From positions 1 to 11,422 of the forward strand of contig CAJUCI010000039.1 of the NCBI GenBank assembly GCA_910584825.1: 11,422 nucleotides of DNA. Direction: 5' to 3'. Shown here in pieces: positions 1 to 6,519 of this stretch (within the stretch, counting starts at the first letter, position 1; each line of letters begins with the position of its first letter). A program made the translations under genes and the position numbers. Origin of the DNA: an uncultured Duncaniella sp. (GTDB taxonomy: Bacteria; Bacteroidota; Bacteroidia; Bacteroidales; Muribaculaceae). The notes beneath the pieces were generated by a model, which saw nothing but the letters and a program-made list of their open reading frames with translations, did no database searches and had not been told where the DNA came from.

Positions 1-111
1 TTCTATACCGAATTGCTAACCTCTATGCTTATCCCCAGTGATTATCTACTGACCCCAAAAAAAGTGTTACGTATGGGGCTGTTCGTTGTGTTTTTTTGAT
101 GTCATATAAAA

Positions 112-149
112 GAAAAGCTGACAGTCAGAGAATCTAACTGTCAGTTTTT
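112..149 (-). terminator. Rho-independent terminator of tRNA-Gly, U-rich on both strands
   Basis: An 8-bp perfect inverted repeat, CTGACAGT (118-125) and ACTGTCAG (137-144), encloses an 11-nt loop. On the minus strand it is followed by C then TTTT (116-113), and on the plus strand by TTTTT (145-149). It begins 12 bp beyond the 3' end of the minus-strand tRNA-Gly gene, so it should end that transcript. The T-tract on the other side means it could also stop transcription arriving from the left edge. The structure is seen; the function is inferred. Confidence 0.8.
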
Positions 150-155
150 CAATTG

Positions 156-228
156 AGCGGTAGACGAGGCTCGAACTCGCGACCCTCAGCTTGGGAAGCT
201 GATGCTCTACCAACTGAGCTACTACCGC
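156..228 (-). tRNA. tRNA-Gly, anticodon CCC
   Basis: The reverse complement folds as a 73-nt cloverleaf. The acceptor stem is GCGGTAG/CTACCGC, the D-stem is GCTC/GAGC, the anticodon stem is TCAGC/GCTGA around the loop TTCCCAA (anticodon CCC, decoding GGG), and the T-arm has the loop TTCGAGC. The discriminator base is T, as is usual for bacterial glycine tRNAs. No CCA is encoded: the bases after the discriminator are CAA, so CCA must be added by nucleotidyltransferase. It is the only tRNA on this side of the window and has its own promoter and terminator. Confidence 0.95.
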
Positions 229-302
229 AGGGAGTTAAGTTTGTATTTGCCAACTTGCCGTCGGAACGGGAGATTGGGAGGGCTCCGCCGGATTGACAGG
301 TG

Positions 303-334
303 CAAATTTATGGATATTTTTTTAATTGTCCAAT
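303..334 (-). promoter_or_regulatory. Probable promoter of tRNA-Gly
   Basis: Read on the minus strand, TAAATTTG (310-303) matches the Bacteroidota -7 consensus TAnnTTTG exactly. An ATTG (334-331), 20 bp upstream, is a fair match to the -33 TTTG. Transcription would start near 298 and leave a leader of about 70 nt before the tRNA. It lies back to back with the promoter of the divergent TIGR04076 gene. This is a motif match only. Confidence 0.55.
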
Positions 335-350
335 CTTTTTGCTACTTTTG
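325..350 (+). promoter_or_regulatory. Probable promoter of the TIGR04076 gene
   Basis: TACTTTTG at 343-350 is an exact TAnnTTTG -7 box. The best upstream TTG is ATTG at 325-328, only 14 bp away, so the -33 element is weak. Transcription would start near 355. This rules out an ATG at 326 as the start of the following gene and favours 398. The upstream part overlaps the -33 region of the divergent tRNA-Gly promoter. Confidence 0.5.
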
Positions 351-397
351 TTGTATATAAATTGCCGCAGGATTGTGGCAGTCATGTAGCGAAAATT

Positions 398-805
398 ATG
401 GACAGGCGGCATTTTTGTAAGATTGGCGCACTTGCGCTTGGTGCTTTCGGGGCAGGAGCCTTGAAGGGCAATGCCGGTGTGCTTTCGCTCGCGGATGGTG
501 GGGCGGACAGGGGGTTGGCTCGCGGATGTCGTGTGACTGTTATCAGACGTGAGTGCTACGAGGATATTCAGAGCCTTTATCTCGATGACCCTGAGACCGG
601 CCCGTGCCGGGCATTCTCGACGGGCGAGGTACTGACGTTTGAACGTGGAGAGGGGTGTCCCGAGGGATTTTGCCCGAGGGCGTGGGGTGCCATAGAGTTA
701 AGCGTCAATGCCGGGGCGGGGTGCGCCGGTGCGCTGGGCGATGTCCTGACTGTGGCTTGTCCCGACGGGTCAAGGCCGGTGATATTCAGGGTGGAATTGC
801 TTTAA
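398..805 (+). CDS. TIGR04076-family protein with N-terminal Tat-like export signal
   Basis: A 135-residue protein. Residues 1-27 look like an export signal: RRHFCKIG near the N-terminus resembles a twin-arginine motif and is followed by an Ala/Gly/Leu hydrophobic run. From about residue 43 to the end it matches what I know of the TIGR04076 family: a conserved CPEGFCPRAW motif (C87, C92), further cysteines at 44, 53, 70, 109 and 121, and a closing CPDGSRPVIF segment. The family's function is not known to me. The paired cysteines suggest a metal site or disulfides, which is inference. I chose 398 because the upstream ATG at 326 lies before the -7 promoter box and its extra residues match nothing. 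No Shine-Dalgarno is visible. The gene converges on the HTH gene with a 7-bp gap. Confidence 0.75.
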   Translation: MDRRHFCKIGALALGAFGAGALKGNAGVLSLADGGADRGLARGCRVTVIRRECYEDIQSLYLDDPETGPCRAFSTGEVLTFERGEGCPEGFCPRAWGAIELSVNAGAGCAGALGDVLTVACPDGSRPVIFRVELL

Positions 806-812
806 CGATTTT

Positions 813-1448
813 TTATCGCATGAACGGGTGTTTCGCCTCGGGGTCGGGGACGAAGGATTCGTATGTGGAGTCGCTGTAATATACTACGATTCCCGTCACG
901 CATTTGCCGTTGTTGGGGGTCAGGGTTATAGGGCGGCCCTGTTTGTTTGCATTGGTGTCCGGCTCGGCTGACGGTTGGGGTGCGGCCGGTTGGGTGACTG
1001 CGGTTGCCGGCGGAGTTTGTGCCGGCGCGGCGGGATGGTTGCCGAACGCAAAAGTGTTAGGTGCGAATGAAAATTCTTCGGCCTGAGTCGTGTCGGATTT
1101 TTCTGCGTCAGAATCGTCGACTGAAAAAAGAGATTCATTGGCCGTGTTTATAGCTTGTGAGTCAACGTTTTGTCTCTCTTCGGCTGTCTCGGACGGGGCG
1201 ATTTGACGCTCTGACGTTTCAATATTTGCAGTCGTGACCATATCTCCTTCGCCAAACATCAGCCACGTGACCGAAAGTTCGGGGTAGGTGTAGTGAATCT
1301 TGCCAATAATCTCATCGCTGACCTTTTTATTGCGTCCCGCCAATAGCTGAGAGGCGGAAGGGCGAGGAATCTCGCACTCATCTGCAAACTGAGTGATGCT
1401 GATGCCTCGCGTTGCGAGATACTGTTTTAGTCTGGAAACAAGGTCCAT
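813..1448 (-). CDS. HTH (XRE/CI-like) transcriptional regulator with long disordered tail
   Basis: A 211-residue protein. Residues 1-70 form a helix-turn-helix domain of the lambda-repressor-like kind: LKQYLATRGISITQFADEC, then IPRPSASQLLAGR as recognition helix, and WLMFGEGDM, the usual end of such domains in Bacteroidota ('W-L-GEG-M'). Residues 71-175 are rich in Ser, Thr, Glu, Ala and Pro and look disordered. Residues 176-211 end in a more ordered GIVVYYSDSTYESFVPD segment that I do not recognise as a named domain. The reading frame stays open upstream to 1622, but that extension runs through the promoter and repeat array and matches nothing, so ATG 1448 is preferred. A TTGCAAA sequence sits where a ribosome binding site would be. 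Its targets are unknown. Control of its own promoter through the TTTGCAAA repeats is an inference. Confidence 0.8.
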   Translation of the reverse strand: MDLVSRLKQYLATRGISITQFADECEIPRPSASQLLAGRNKKVSDEIIGKIHYTYPELSVTWLMFGEGDMVTTANIETSERQIAPSETAEERQNVDSQAINTANESLFSVDDSDAEKSDTTQAEEFSFAPNTFAFGNHPAAPAQTPPATAVTQPAAPQPSAEPDTNANKQGRPITLTPNNGKCVTGIVVYYSDSTYESFVPDPEAKHPFMR

Positions 1449-1451
1449 AAA

Positions 1452-2019
1452 TTGCAAACTTGAAAAATTTGACTTAGTAATCGGTATGCAAATGTAATCA
1501 TTATATTTCAAACTGCAAAATTTATTTTTGCAAATGGGATGGTTGCAGAGCTGAAATGCAAATTGTGAATGCAATGTGTTTGCAAACGAGGATGGGCGAA
1601 TGCTGTTCATAATATCAAACACTGCAGTTCATCATTATGTGTGCGTATTAAAGTTGATGTTTAAATTTATTATGGCAATTTGATGGAAGGTAGGGATGTA
1701 TAGGGATTAATTAATGCGCAACAATGCAAAATGTGTCATGGTGGCATATTTATTACAGTGTTAATTGAAATAAAATATGTAATCATGTGATAAATAGCGA
1801 TATAAATTTAATGTTAATAAATATTTTGTCCATAAAATTTATATTTGAAAACACAGCGCGGTTGCAAACTCCCGCATGGTTGCAGATTAAATCCACGCGA
1901 TAATCGTGTTTGCAAATGCAATAATTGTGGCTGTTTGCAATTCCCTGCCTGGCTATTTACATTAGCAAAATATTGCAAATTCTAATTTGGAAATGCATTG
2001 TGGAATTATGTTTGCAAAT
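1452..2019. repeat. Array of TTTGCAAA-like palindromes, possible operators
   Basis: About 15 sites share a TGCAA core with palindromic flanks, the fullest being GTTTGCAAAC (1578-1587). Eight contain exact TTGCAAA or TTTGCAA: 1452, 1527, 1579, 1862, 1909, 1934, 1973 and 2011. Shorter forms begin at 1487, 1514, 1543, 1557, 1570, 1725, 1880 and 1917. They form one cluster over 1452-1587, covering the HTH promoter and its ribosome-binding region, and another over 1862-2019. Centres from 1530 to 1582 lie 11-15 bp apart. I noticed no other exact TTGCAAA heptamer in the window. A symmetric site in many copies around a DNA-binding protein gene suggests operators, but binding is not shown. Confidence 0.6.
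1489..1519 (-). promoter_or_regulatory. Promoter of the HTH gene
   Basis: On the minus strand TTTG (1519-1516) is followed after exactly 19 bp by TACATTTG (1496-1489), a full match to the Bacteroidota -33/-7 arrangement. Transcription would start near 1484 and give a 5' leader of about 36 nt before ATG 1448. The -7 box is itself part of a TGCAAAT repeat and the -33 box is part of a TGCAAAA repeat, so a protein binding those repeats would compete directly with RNA polymerase. Confidence 0.7.
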
Positions 2020-2263
2020 GTAGAATTGAGCCAATGGCAGAATCACCACAACGGAATTGCGATTATAAACTGTTTGCTAAATCAAATATGTCGAGTGTGC
2101 TTCAGATAGACATTATGCTGGCTTTCATTAGTATAACAATTATTAAAAAGAAAATTCCCTGAAAATGAGGATATTTAACATATGCAAGTTTTTAGGCTAA
2201 AATTTTTGCCATAATGTGAAAATAATTAAACGCCTCAGAATGCCGTATGATGCATAATTTTCG
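1588..2263. other. AT-rich gene-free stretch between the HTH and GH140 genes
   Basis: About 680 bp with no convincing reading frame: stops are frequent in all frames and no RNA gene was recognised. It holds the second cluster of TTTGCAAA repeats (1862-2019). The site at 2011 carries TAnnTTTG-type boxes on both strands, TATGTTTG (2007-2014, plus) and TACATTTG (2022-2015, minus), so a bidirectional promoter is conceivable. I see no hairpin plus T-tract, no tandem direct repeat and no clear insertion-sequence ends. Confidence 0.5.
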
Positions 2264-2271
2264 TAACTTCG
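2264..2271 (+). promoter_or_regulatory. Possible -7 box of the GH140 gene
   Basis: TAACTTCG differs from TAnnTTTG at one position. No good TTTG lies about 19 bp upstream. Its distance to ATG 2312 would give a leader of about 36 nt, the same as inferred for the HTH gene. If real, it excludes the in-frame ATG at 2273 as a start. Confidence 0.4.
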
Positions 2272-2311
2272 TATGGAAAATCACAATCACCAATCAATAC
2301 CTATTATTACC

Positions 2312-3757
2312 ATGAAACGACTTTGCATGCTTTTATCAGGCATTGTGTTGTGCGGATGCGCGGCTATGGCCGCCGAGAAGCCGTGGAAACACGGACAGTT
2401 AAAGGTCTCGGACAACTCGTTATATCTATCGCACACTGACGGGACTCCGTTTTTTTGGCTCGGCGACACCGGCTGGCTCCTGCCCCAGCGGCTTGACCGC
2501 GATGAGGCGGCTTATTATCTAAAGCGTTGCGGCGAGGCCGGATATAATGTGGTGCAGATTCAGGTCATAAACGGAATACCGGCATTCAACACCTATGGGC
2601 AGATGTCGATGCCTGACGGTTTTGACTTCTCGAATATCGACAAGCCGGGCGTGTATGGCTACTGGGACCATATGGACTATATAATAGACATGGCCGAACG
2701 CAACGGCATATATATCGGTATGGTGTGCATATGGGGCGGCATGGTCAAGGCCGGAATGATGAACGAGGAGCAGGCCGTGGCATATGGCACCTTTCTTGCC
2801 AACCGCTATAAGGATAAGCCGAATATAGTGTGGATTATGGGCGGAGATGTGCAGGGGGATATCCATCCCGAGGTATGGGACACGTTGGCCCGCACTATCC
2901 GCAGCATCGACAAGAACCATGCCATGACCTACCATCCACGTGGACGCCACACGTCGGCGCAATGGTTTGCCGACAGGGAATGGCTCGATTTCCATATGTT
3001 TCAGAGCGGACATCGCCGCTACAATCAGCGCATGGGCAACAAGAACTATCCTATTCAGGAGGGCACTGAGGAGGATTCGTGGATGTATGTCGACTCTACC
3101 CGCGTGCATGCGCCGCTGCGCCCAGTGCTTGACGGTGAGCCGAGCTACGAGGATATTCCCCAGGGTCTCCACGGGGCCGACGAGCCGAGATGGTCGGCCA
3201 AGGATGTCAGGCGTTACGCCTATTGGTCGGTGTTTGCCGGTTCGTGCGGCCACACCTACGGCCACAATTCCATAATGCAGTTTGTGCGTCCGGGTGTCAA
3301 CGGGGCATATTTTGCCGACGGCATCGAAAAACCGTGGTATAAGGCCCTCGACGATGACGGTTTCAATCAGATGGTGCATCTGAAGCGGCTGATGCTTGCA
3401 TTCCCGTATTTCGAGCGTGTGGCCGACCAGTCGGTGATACGTGACAACGGTGTGCGATATGACAGGCTTATAGCCACGCGAGGCAATGATTATGTGATGG
3501 TCTACAACCATACGGGCCGACCTATGGACATTGATTTGCGTAAGATTTCGGGCCGTGAACACAATGCATGGTGGATGGATGCGGCTACGGGCACTGTGAA
3601 GTATATCGGCAAGGCGGGCAAGGATATCAGATACACGCCCGAGAGTGATGCCGACGGTGTGCTGATAGTGGCCGACGTGAAGTCAGGCTATCTCACGCCC
3701 GAGACCACCTCGCTCGTGTCGCTGCCAAAACCTGAGAAGCGAGACCTGACCGAGTAG
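2312..3757 (+). CDS. Exported GH140-family (DUF4038) glycoside hydrolase, probable apiosidase
   Basis: A 481-residue protein. Residues 1-20 are a signal sequence, ending either at a lipobox-like LCGC (lipidation at C16) or by cleavage after AMA. The body, about 25-365, has the DUF4038 (alpha/beta)8-barrel hallmarks: FFWLGDTGW near 47, the WIMGGD acid/base loop with D179, and PVLDGEPSYE with E276. Both are offset by 8 from the Asp187/Glu284 pair that I recall for BT1012, the B. thetaiotaomicron endo-apiosidase acting on rhamnogalacturonan II. The C-terminus (about 375-455) matches the small beta-domain often called collagen_bind_2. GH140 releases apiose-linked side chains from pectin, but substrate specificity here is not proven. 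I chose 2312 because the signal sequence starts there and the upstream ATG at 2273 adds 13 polar residues. The gene stands alone, with no SusC/SusD, sensor or pectinase gene beside it. Confidence 0.85.
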   Translation: MKRLCMLLSGIVLCGCAAMAAEKPWKHGQLKVSDNSLYLSHTDGTPFFWLGDTGWLLPQRLDRDEAAYYLKRCGEAGYNVVQIQVINGIPAFNTYGQMSMPDGFDFSNIDKPGVYGYWDHMDYIIDMAERNGIYIGMVCIWGGMVKAGMMNEEQAVAYGTFLANRYKDKPNIVWIMGGDVQGDIHPEVWDTLARTIRSIDKNHAMTYHPRGRHTSAQWFADREWLDFHMFQSGHRRYNQRMGNKNYPIQEGTEEDSWMYVDSTRVHAPLRPVLDGEPSYEDIPQGLHGADEPRWSAKDVRRYAYWSVFAGSCGHTYGHNSIMQFVRPGVNGAYFADGIEKPWYKALDDDGFNQMVHLKRLMLAFPYFERVADQSVIRDNGVRYDRLIATRGNDYVMVYNHTGRPMDIDLRKISGREHNAWWMDAATGTVKYIGKAGKDIRYTPESDADGVLIVADVKSGYLTPETTSLVSLPKPEKRDLTE

Positions 3758-3804
3758 TCTGACTGTCTCGAATATCCAGTAATCGAATTGTCATAGACAA
3801 ATCA

Positions 3805-3841
3805 GAGGCCGGATGCGCATTCACGCATCCGGCCTCGTTTT
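3805..3841. terminator. Strong hairpin terminator shared by GH140 and ridA
   Basis: A perfect 13-bp stem, GAGGCCGGATGCG (3805-3817) and CGCATCCGGCCTC (3824-3836), has a CATTCA loop and is followed by GTTTT on the plus strand. It lies 47 bp after the GH140 stop. The convergent ridA gene ends at 3862, just beyond, so the same hairpin probably ends the long minus-strand operon too. The U-tract on that side (TGATTTG) is poor, so the plus-strand role is the surer one. Confidence 0.85.
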
Positions 3842-3861
3842 ATCTTGGCGTGTGTGAGGGA

Positions 3862-4236
3862 TTATACCTCGGCGATAACCTCGATTTCAACGAGCACCTG
3901 CTTGGGGAGCTCACGCACAGCAACGGCTGAACGTGCGGGGAAGGGCTCGGCAAATGTGCGGGCATACACCTCGTTCATCGGGCCGAAAAGGCTCATGTCG
4001 GCGAGGAATACAGTGGTCTTGACCACGCGGTCAATGCTGGTGCCGGCGGCGGCGAGAAGGGCCTTGACGTTGGCAAGTGACTGCTCGGTCTGAGCCTGGA
4101 TGCCTTCGGGCACCTCGCCGGTGGCGGGATTTACGGGAATCTGACCTGAGCAGAACAGGAGTGAGCCGCACTTGATGGCCTGGCTGTAGGGGCCGATTGC
4201 TGCAGGAGCAGCGGTGGTTGAAATTACTTCTTTCAT
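3862..4236 (-). CDS. ridA: RidA-family enamine/imine deaminase
   Basis: A 124-residue protein of the usual RidA (YjgF/YER057c/UK114) length. RidA hydrolyses reactive enamines and imines, such as 2-aminoacrylate released by PLP-dependent dehydratases, to ketoacids plus ammonia, as a cytosolic homotrimer. Visible signatures are IGPYSQA (Y17), FCSGQIP (28-34), the PARSAVAV segment with R102 (equivalent to E. coli Arg105) and the final VEIEVIA with E117 (equivalent to Glu120). All residues expected for an active deaminase are present. ATG 4236 is the natural start, with an A-rich leader and no Shine-Dalgarno. It lies 77 bp after the YihY gene on the same strand, and no clear promoter is seen in between, so it may be the last gene of the murB operon. 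It could also have its own unrecognised promoter. Confidence 0.95.
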   Translation of the reverse strand: MKEVISTTAAPAAIGPYSQAIKCGSLLFCSGQIPVNPATGEVPEGIQAQTEQSLANVKALLAAAGTSIDRVVKTTVFLADMSLFGPMNEVYARTFAEPFPARSAVAVRELPKQVLVEIEVIAEV

Positions 4237-4313
4237 TGTTTTAAATGTTTAACATTGATTATTGAAACAGGTATATTTGTCTTGATTGTATGATTTATTA
4301 TTGTCGGAGGGGG

Positions 4314-5672
4314 TTATATGTCGGTGAGCAGTTTGTCGCCGCTCATGGTGGTCAATTGACTGTCAAGCTCGTCGCATATGGCTATTATGCCGGGAAATTC
4401 GGCTGAGAAATCGCGTATGAAATTCTTGTCGCCGTGGTTGCGCAGACGCTCGATGACAAAGGTCATGGTGTAATGGTCGATGCTCATGGCGGGCTGCACG
4501 GGCAGGTCTTCCGAAATCTCGCTGACTCCCTGCGGGGCGACACGTGTGAGCAGTCCGCATGCCATCAGCCTTTCGAGCACGGCATTGACGAGGGGGGTGG
4601 GGATGTTGTAGTCAGTGGCCGTCTGCATCGGTGTGAGCGGTTTCTCGCCCGAAGCGAACCGCTTGAGGATGACCGAAAGTATGGCCACTGTCACTTTCAG
4701 ACGGTAGTTGTCGGAAATGTTGCGGGTCTGACGGCTGAAATTGAACATGGCAATGTTCTGGGCCGCACTGCATATCAACGCTCCGGCGAGGGTGATGAGC
4801 CATGACAGCTGCATCCATATGAGCATCAACGGCAGGAAGGAGAATGAGCCGTAGATGGCATTGTATTTCGCAACGTATATCTGACCCGATACGAACAGCC
4901 ATTGCAGCACCTGGAAGGCCGTTCCGGCAAGCGCACCGGCAGGGAATGCGTTCTTGAACTTCACCTTGGCGTTGGGTATGAGCATGTAGGCCCCGGTGAA
5001 AAACAGCCAGGCGAGGAAGAAGCTGATGCAGTCGAGGAGTATCTCGATGAACGGAGTTACGAAGTCAAACGGCAGGAGTTTCTGGATGGCTGTTGACATG
5101 AGTATCTGCATGCCGCCCGAGCATATCATGATGATGGGCAGGATTATGCAGATGGCAAGATAGTCGGTAACCTTGCGGAACAGCGACCTGTCGACCGTCA
5201 CGCCCCACACCTGATTGAACGACACCTCTACGCTGTCGAGCAGCGAGATGATGGTCCAGAGGAGGAATACGATGCCGACGCCGACAAAAATACCCTCGGA
5301 AGCCTGTGCGAGGCAGGAATCGACAAACGAGAATGCCATCTCGAGGGCCCGGTGCTGGGAGGGGAAGTAGCTGAACAGCTGGGTCTGGAGCAGGTTCTGA
5401 AACCCGAATCCGCGTCCGATGGCAAAGACGAGGGCCAATGCCGGCACGATGGCAAGCAACGTGCGATATGTCAGTGCGCACGCCTGGCTCTGAAGGTCGG
5501 TGCTCATGAAGGTCTTGACCGCCAGGTTGATAGTCTTGATGACGTTGACTTTCAACGTGTCGCGGTGGTCCTCCCACACCCCTTCCGAGCAGTAGGTCCA
5601 CATGTCCGTAGCCCGCTTGCTCAAGCGGTCATAGGCCATGCTCAGGCGTCCTTGCTGACTTTTATTCTTCAT
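4314..5672 (-). CDS. YihY/BrkB-family inner-membrane protein
   Basis: A 452-residue protein with a polar N-terminus (1-60), about six membrane segments (roughly 69-88, 124-147, 171-192, 207-232, 245-263, 277-305) and a cytosolic C-terminal region of about 145 residues. The segment NAIYGSFSFLPLMLIWMQLS (271-290) and the QACALTYRTLLAIVPAL start of the membrane part are typical of the YihY/BrkB (formerly 'RNase BN') family. Older ribonuclease annotations of this family are wrong, and its molecular function is unsettled. Residues about 346-376 (TPMQTATDYNIPTPLVNAVLERLMACGLL region) look like a winged-helix fold, as in other long family members. ATG 5672 overlaps the end of the lipoprotein gene by 11 bp and has GAGGAG upstream, which suggests translational coupling. 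M12 (5639) is an alternative start. Confidence 0.88.
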   Translation of the reverse strand: MKNKSQQGRLSMAYDRLSKRATDMWTYCSEGVWEDHRDTLKVNVIKTINLAVKTFMSTDLQSQACALTYRTLLAIVPALALVFAIGRGFGFQNLLQTQLFSYFPSQHRALEMAFSFVDSCLAQASEGIFVGVGIVFLLWTIISLLDSVEVSFNQVWGVTVDRSLFRKVTDYLAICIILPIIMICSGGMQILMSTAIQKLLPFDFVTPFIEILLDCISFFLAWLFFTGAYMLIPNAKVKFKNAFPAGALAGTAFQVLQWLFVSGQIYVAKYNAIYGSFSFLPLMLIWMQLSWLITLAGALICSAAQNIAMFNFSRQTRNISDNYRLKVTVAILSVILKRFASGEKPLTPMQTATDYNIPTPLVNAVLERLMACGLLTRVAPQGVSEISEDLPVQPAMSIDHYTMTFVIERLRNHGDKNFIRDFSAEFPGIIAICDELDSQLTTMSGDKLLTDI

Positions 5673-6519
5673 CGGGCTTCTCCTCTTCTACATATGTCTT
5701 GGCGGCCTGTGTGCGGGCTATGTCGAGCGCGCGTGTCAGGCGTTCCTTTTCGATGTTTGCCACCTTTGCGCGTCTTACCGTGGTGGCGTATTCATACAAG
5801 GTTGCAATCTCCGATGCCTGTGCAGCAGGGAGGGGCATGGAGTAGGTTGACGCTCCGTTGAATGTGAGCGTCATGGGTGAATTGCGGTGCAGCTCGATGA
5901 AGTGTCCGAGCGAGTCGCATTCCACACCCATGAAGGTGATTACCTCCGCACCCATCGAGCGGTCGTTGCGCTCGCCGTCATGGGCCACGGTCGATGTCGA
6001 CGCGCTCTGCCCGTCGCAGCTGACGGTGACCGACGTGCTCTTTACAGCCTTGGCTTTGAGCGAAGAGATGATATAGAAGTCTCCCTCGGGGCTGATGCGT
6101 GCCTGGATGCCGTTGCCGCCAACGATGCCTCCGGGCGCGGCGTTGACACCTACGTAGTATCCCTCGATAGGGTTCTTGACAAATTTGACAAGTCTCTGCA
6201 ATGAGTCGCCCTTGACACCGAGCACGGCTACGATGGAGTCGGCCTGCTGGAGCCGCTGCAGGGTGAGCCCCTCGGTGGCACGTGTAGCGAGATGAAGGGC
6301 CTGACGGCGCACATCTATCTCGGCCGGATAGGCTGACTTGATGGAGTCGGTGAGGGCGAGCGCACCGGCATAGTTGCCGGCCTCGAATGCCGATGTGGCC
6401 TCTTCGAGCAGACCTGTGGCCTTTTCCTTGTCGCCGTTGCCTGTGCATGAGCCTAATATGGCGAGTGCCGCGAGGGATGAGAGGAATATTCCGAGTGGTT
6501 TGTTAGCTGCGTTGGACAT
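5662..6519 (-). CDS. Predicted lipoprotein of unknown function with TPR-like helical part
   Basis: A 285-residue protein. Residues 10-25 form a hydrophobic signal ending in the lipobox LGSC, so C25 should be lipidated and the protein held in the envelope. Residues 30-110 are helical with a TPR-like pattern (ATSAFEAGNYAGALALTDSI). The middle, about 115-235, is likely beta-rich and includes GYYVGVNAAPGGIVGGNG. The last 50 residues form a charged helix or coiled coil ending in EEEKPDEE. I do not recognise a named domain. The start at 6519 overlaps the relA stop region by 17 bp, with AAAGG upstream, and the end overlaps the YihY gene by 11 bp, so the three genes are almost certainly co-transcribed and translationally coupled. 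An envelope role linked to the membrane protein that follows is plausible but inferred. Confidence 0.8.
   Translation of the reverse strand: MSNAANKPLGIFLSSLAALAILGSCTGNGDKEKATGLLEEATSAFEAGNYAGALALTDSIKSAYPAEIDVRRQALHLATRATEGLTLQRLQQADSIVAVLGVKGDSLQRLVKFVKNPIEGYYVGVNAAPGGIVGGNGIQARISPEGDFYIISSLKAKAVKSTSVTVSCDGQSASTSTVAHDGERNDRSMGAEVITFMGVECDSLGHFIELHRNSPMTLTFNGASTYSMPLPAAQASEIATLYEYATTVRRAKVANIEKERLTRALDIARTQAAKTYVEEEKPDEE

Noticed and set aside
31..39. TTATCCCCA as a DnaA box
   Set aside because: A single site with one mismatch to TTATCCACA, with no companions, no AT-rich unwinding region beside it and no dnaA or dnaN nearby.
326..397. N-terminal extension of the TIGR04076 gene from the ATG at 326
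   Set aside because: The stretch contains the -7 promoter box, and the export signal begins at the ATG at 398.
1449..1622. N-terminal extension of the HTH reading frame up to an ATG at 1622
   Set aside because: The extra 58 residues cross the predicted promoter and repeat array, have no domain-like pattern, and precede a start that fits the HTH family.
1452..2019. TTTGCAAA repeats as a CRISPR array or replication iterons
   Set aside because: The units are too short and irregularly spaced for CRISPR, and there is no initiator gene or plasmid context for iterons.
2519..3562. Long open frame on the minus strand inside the GH140 gene
   Set aside because: It is antisense to a clearly conserved enzyme, has His/Val-rich composition typical of a mirror frame, and shows no domain.
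4314..5672. Ribonuclease BN annotation for the YihY protein
   Set aside because: That name came from a misassignment in E. coli; the sequence is a multi-pass membrane protein with no nuclease motif.
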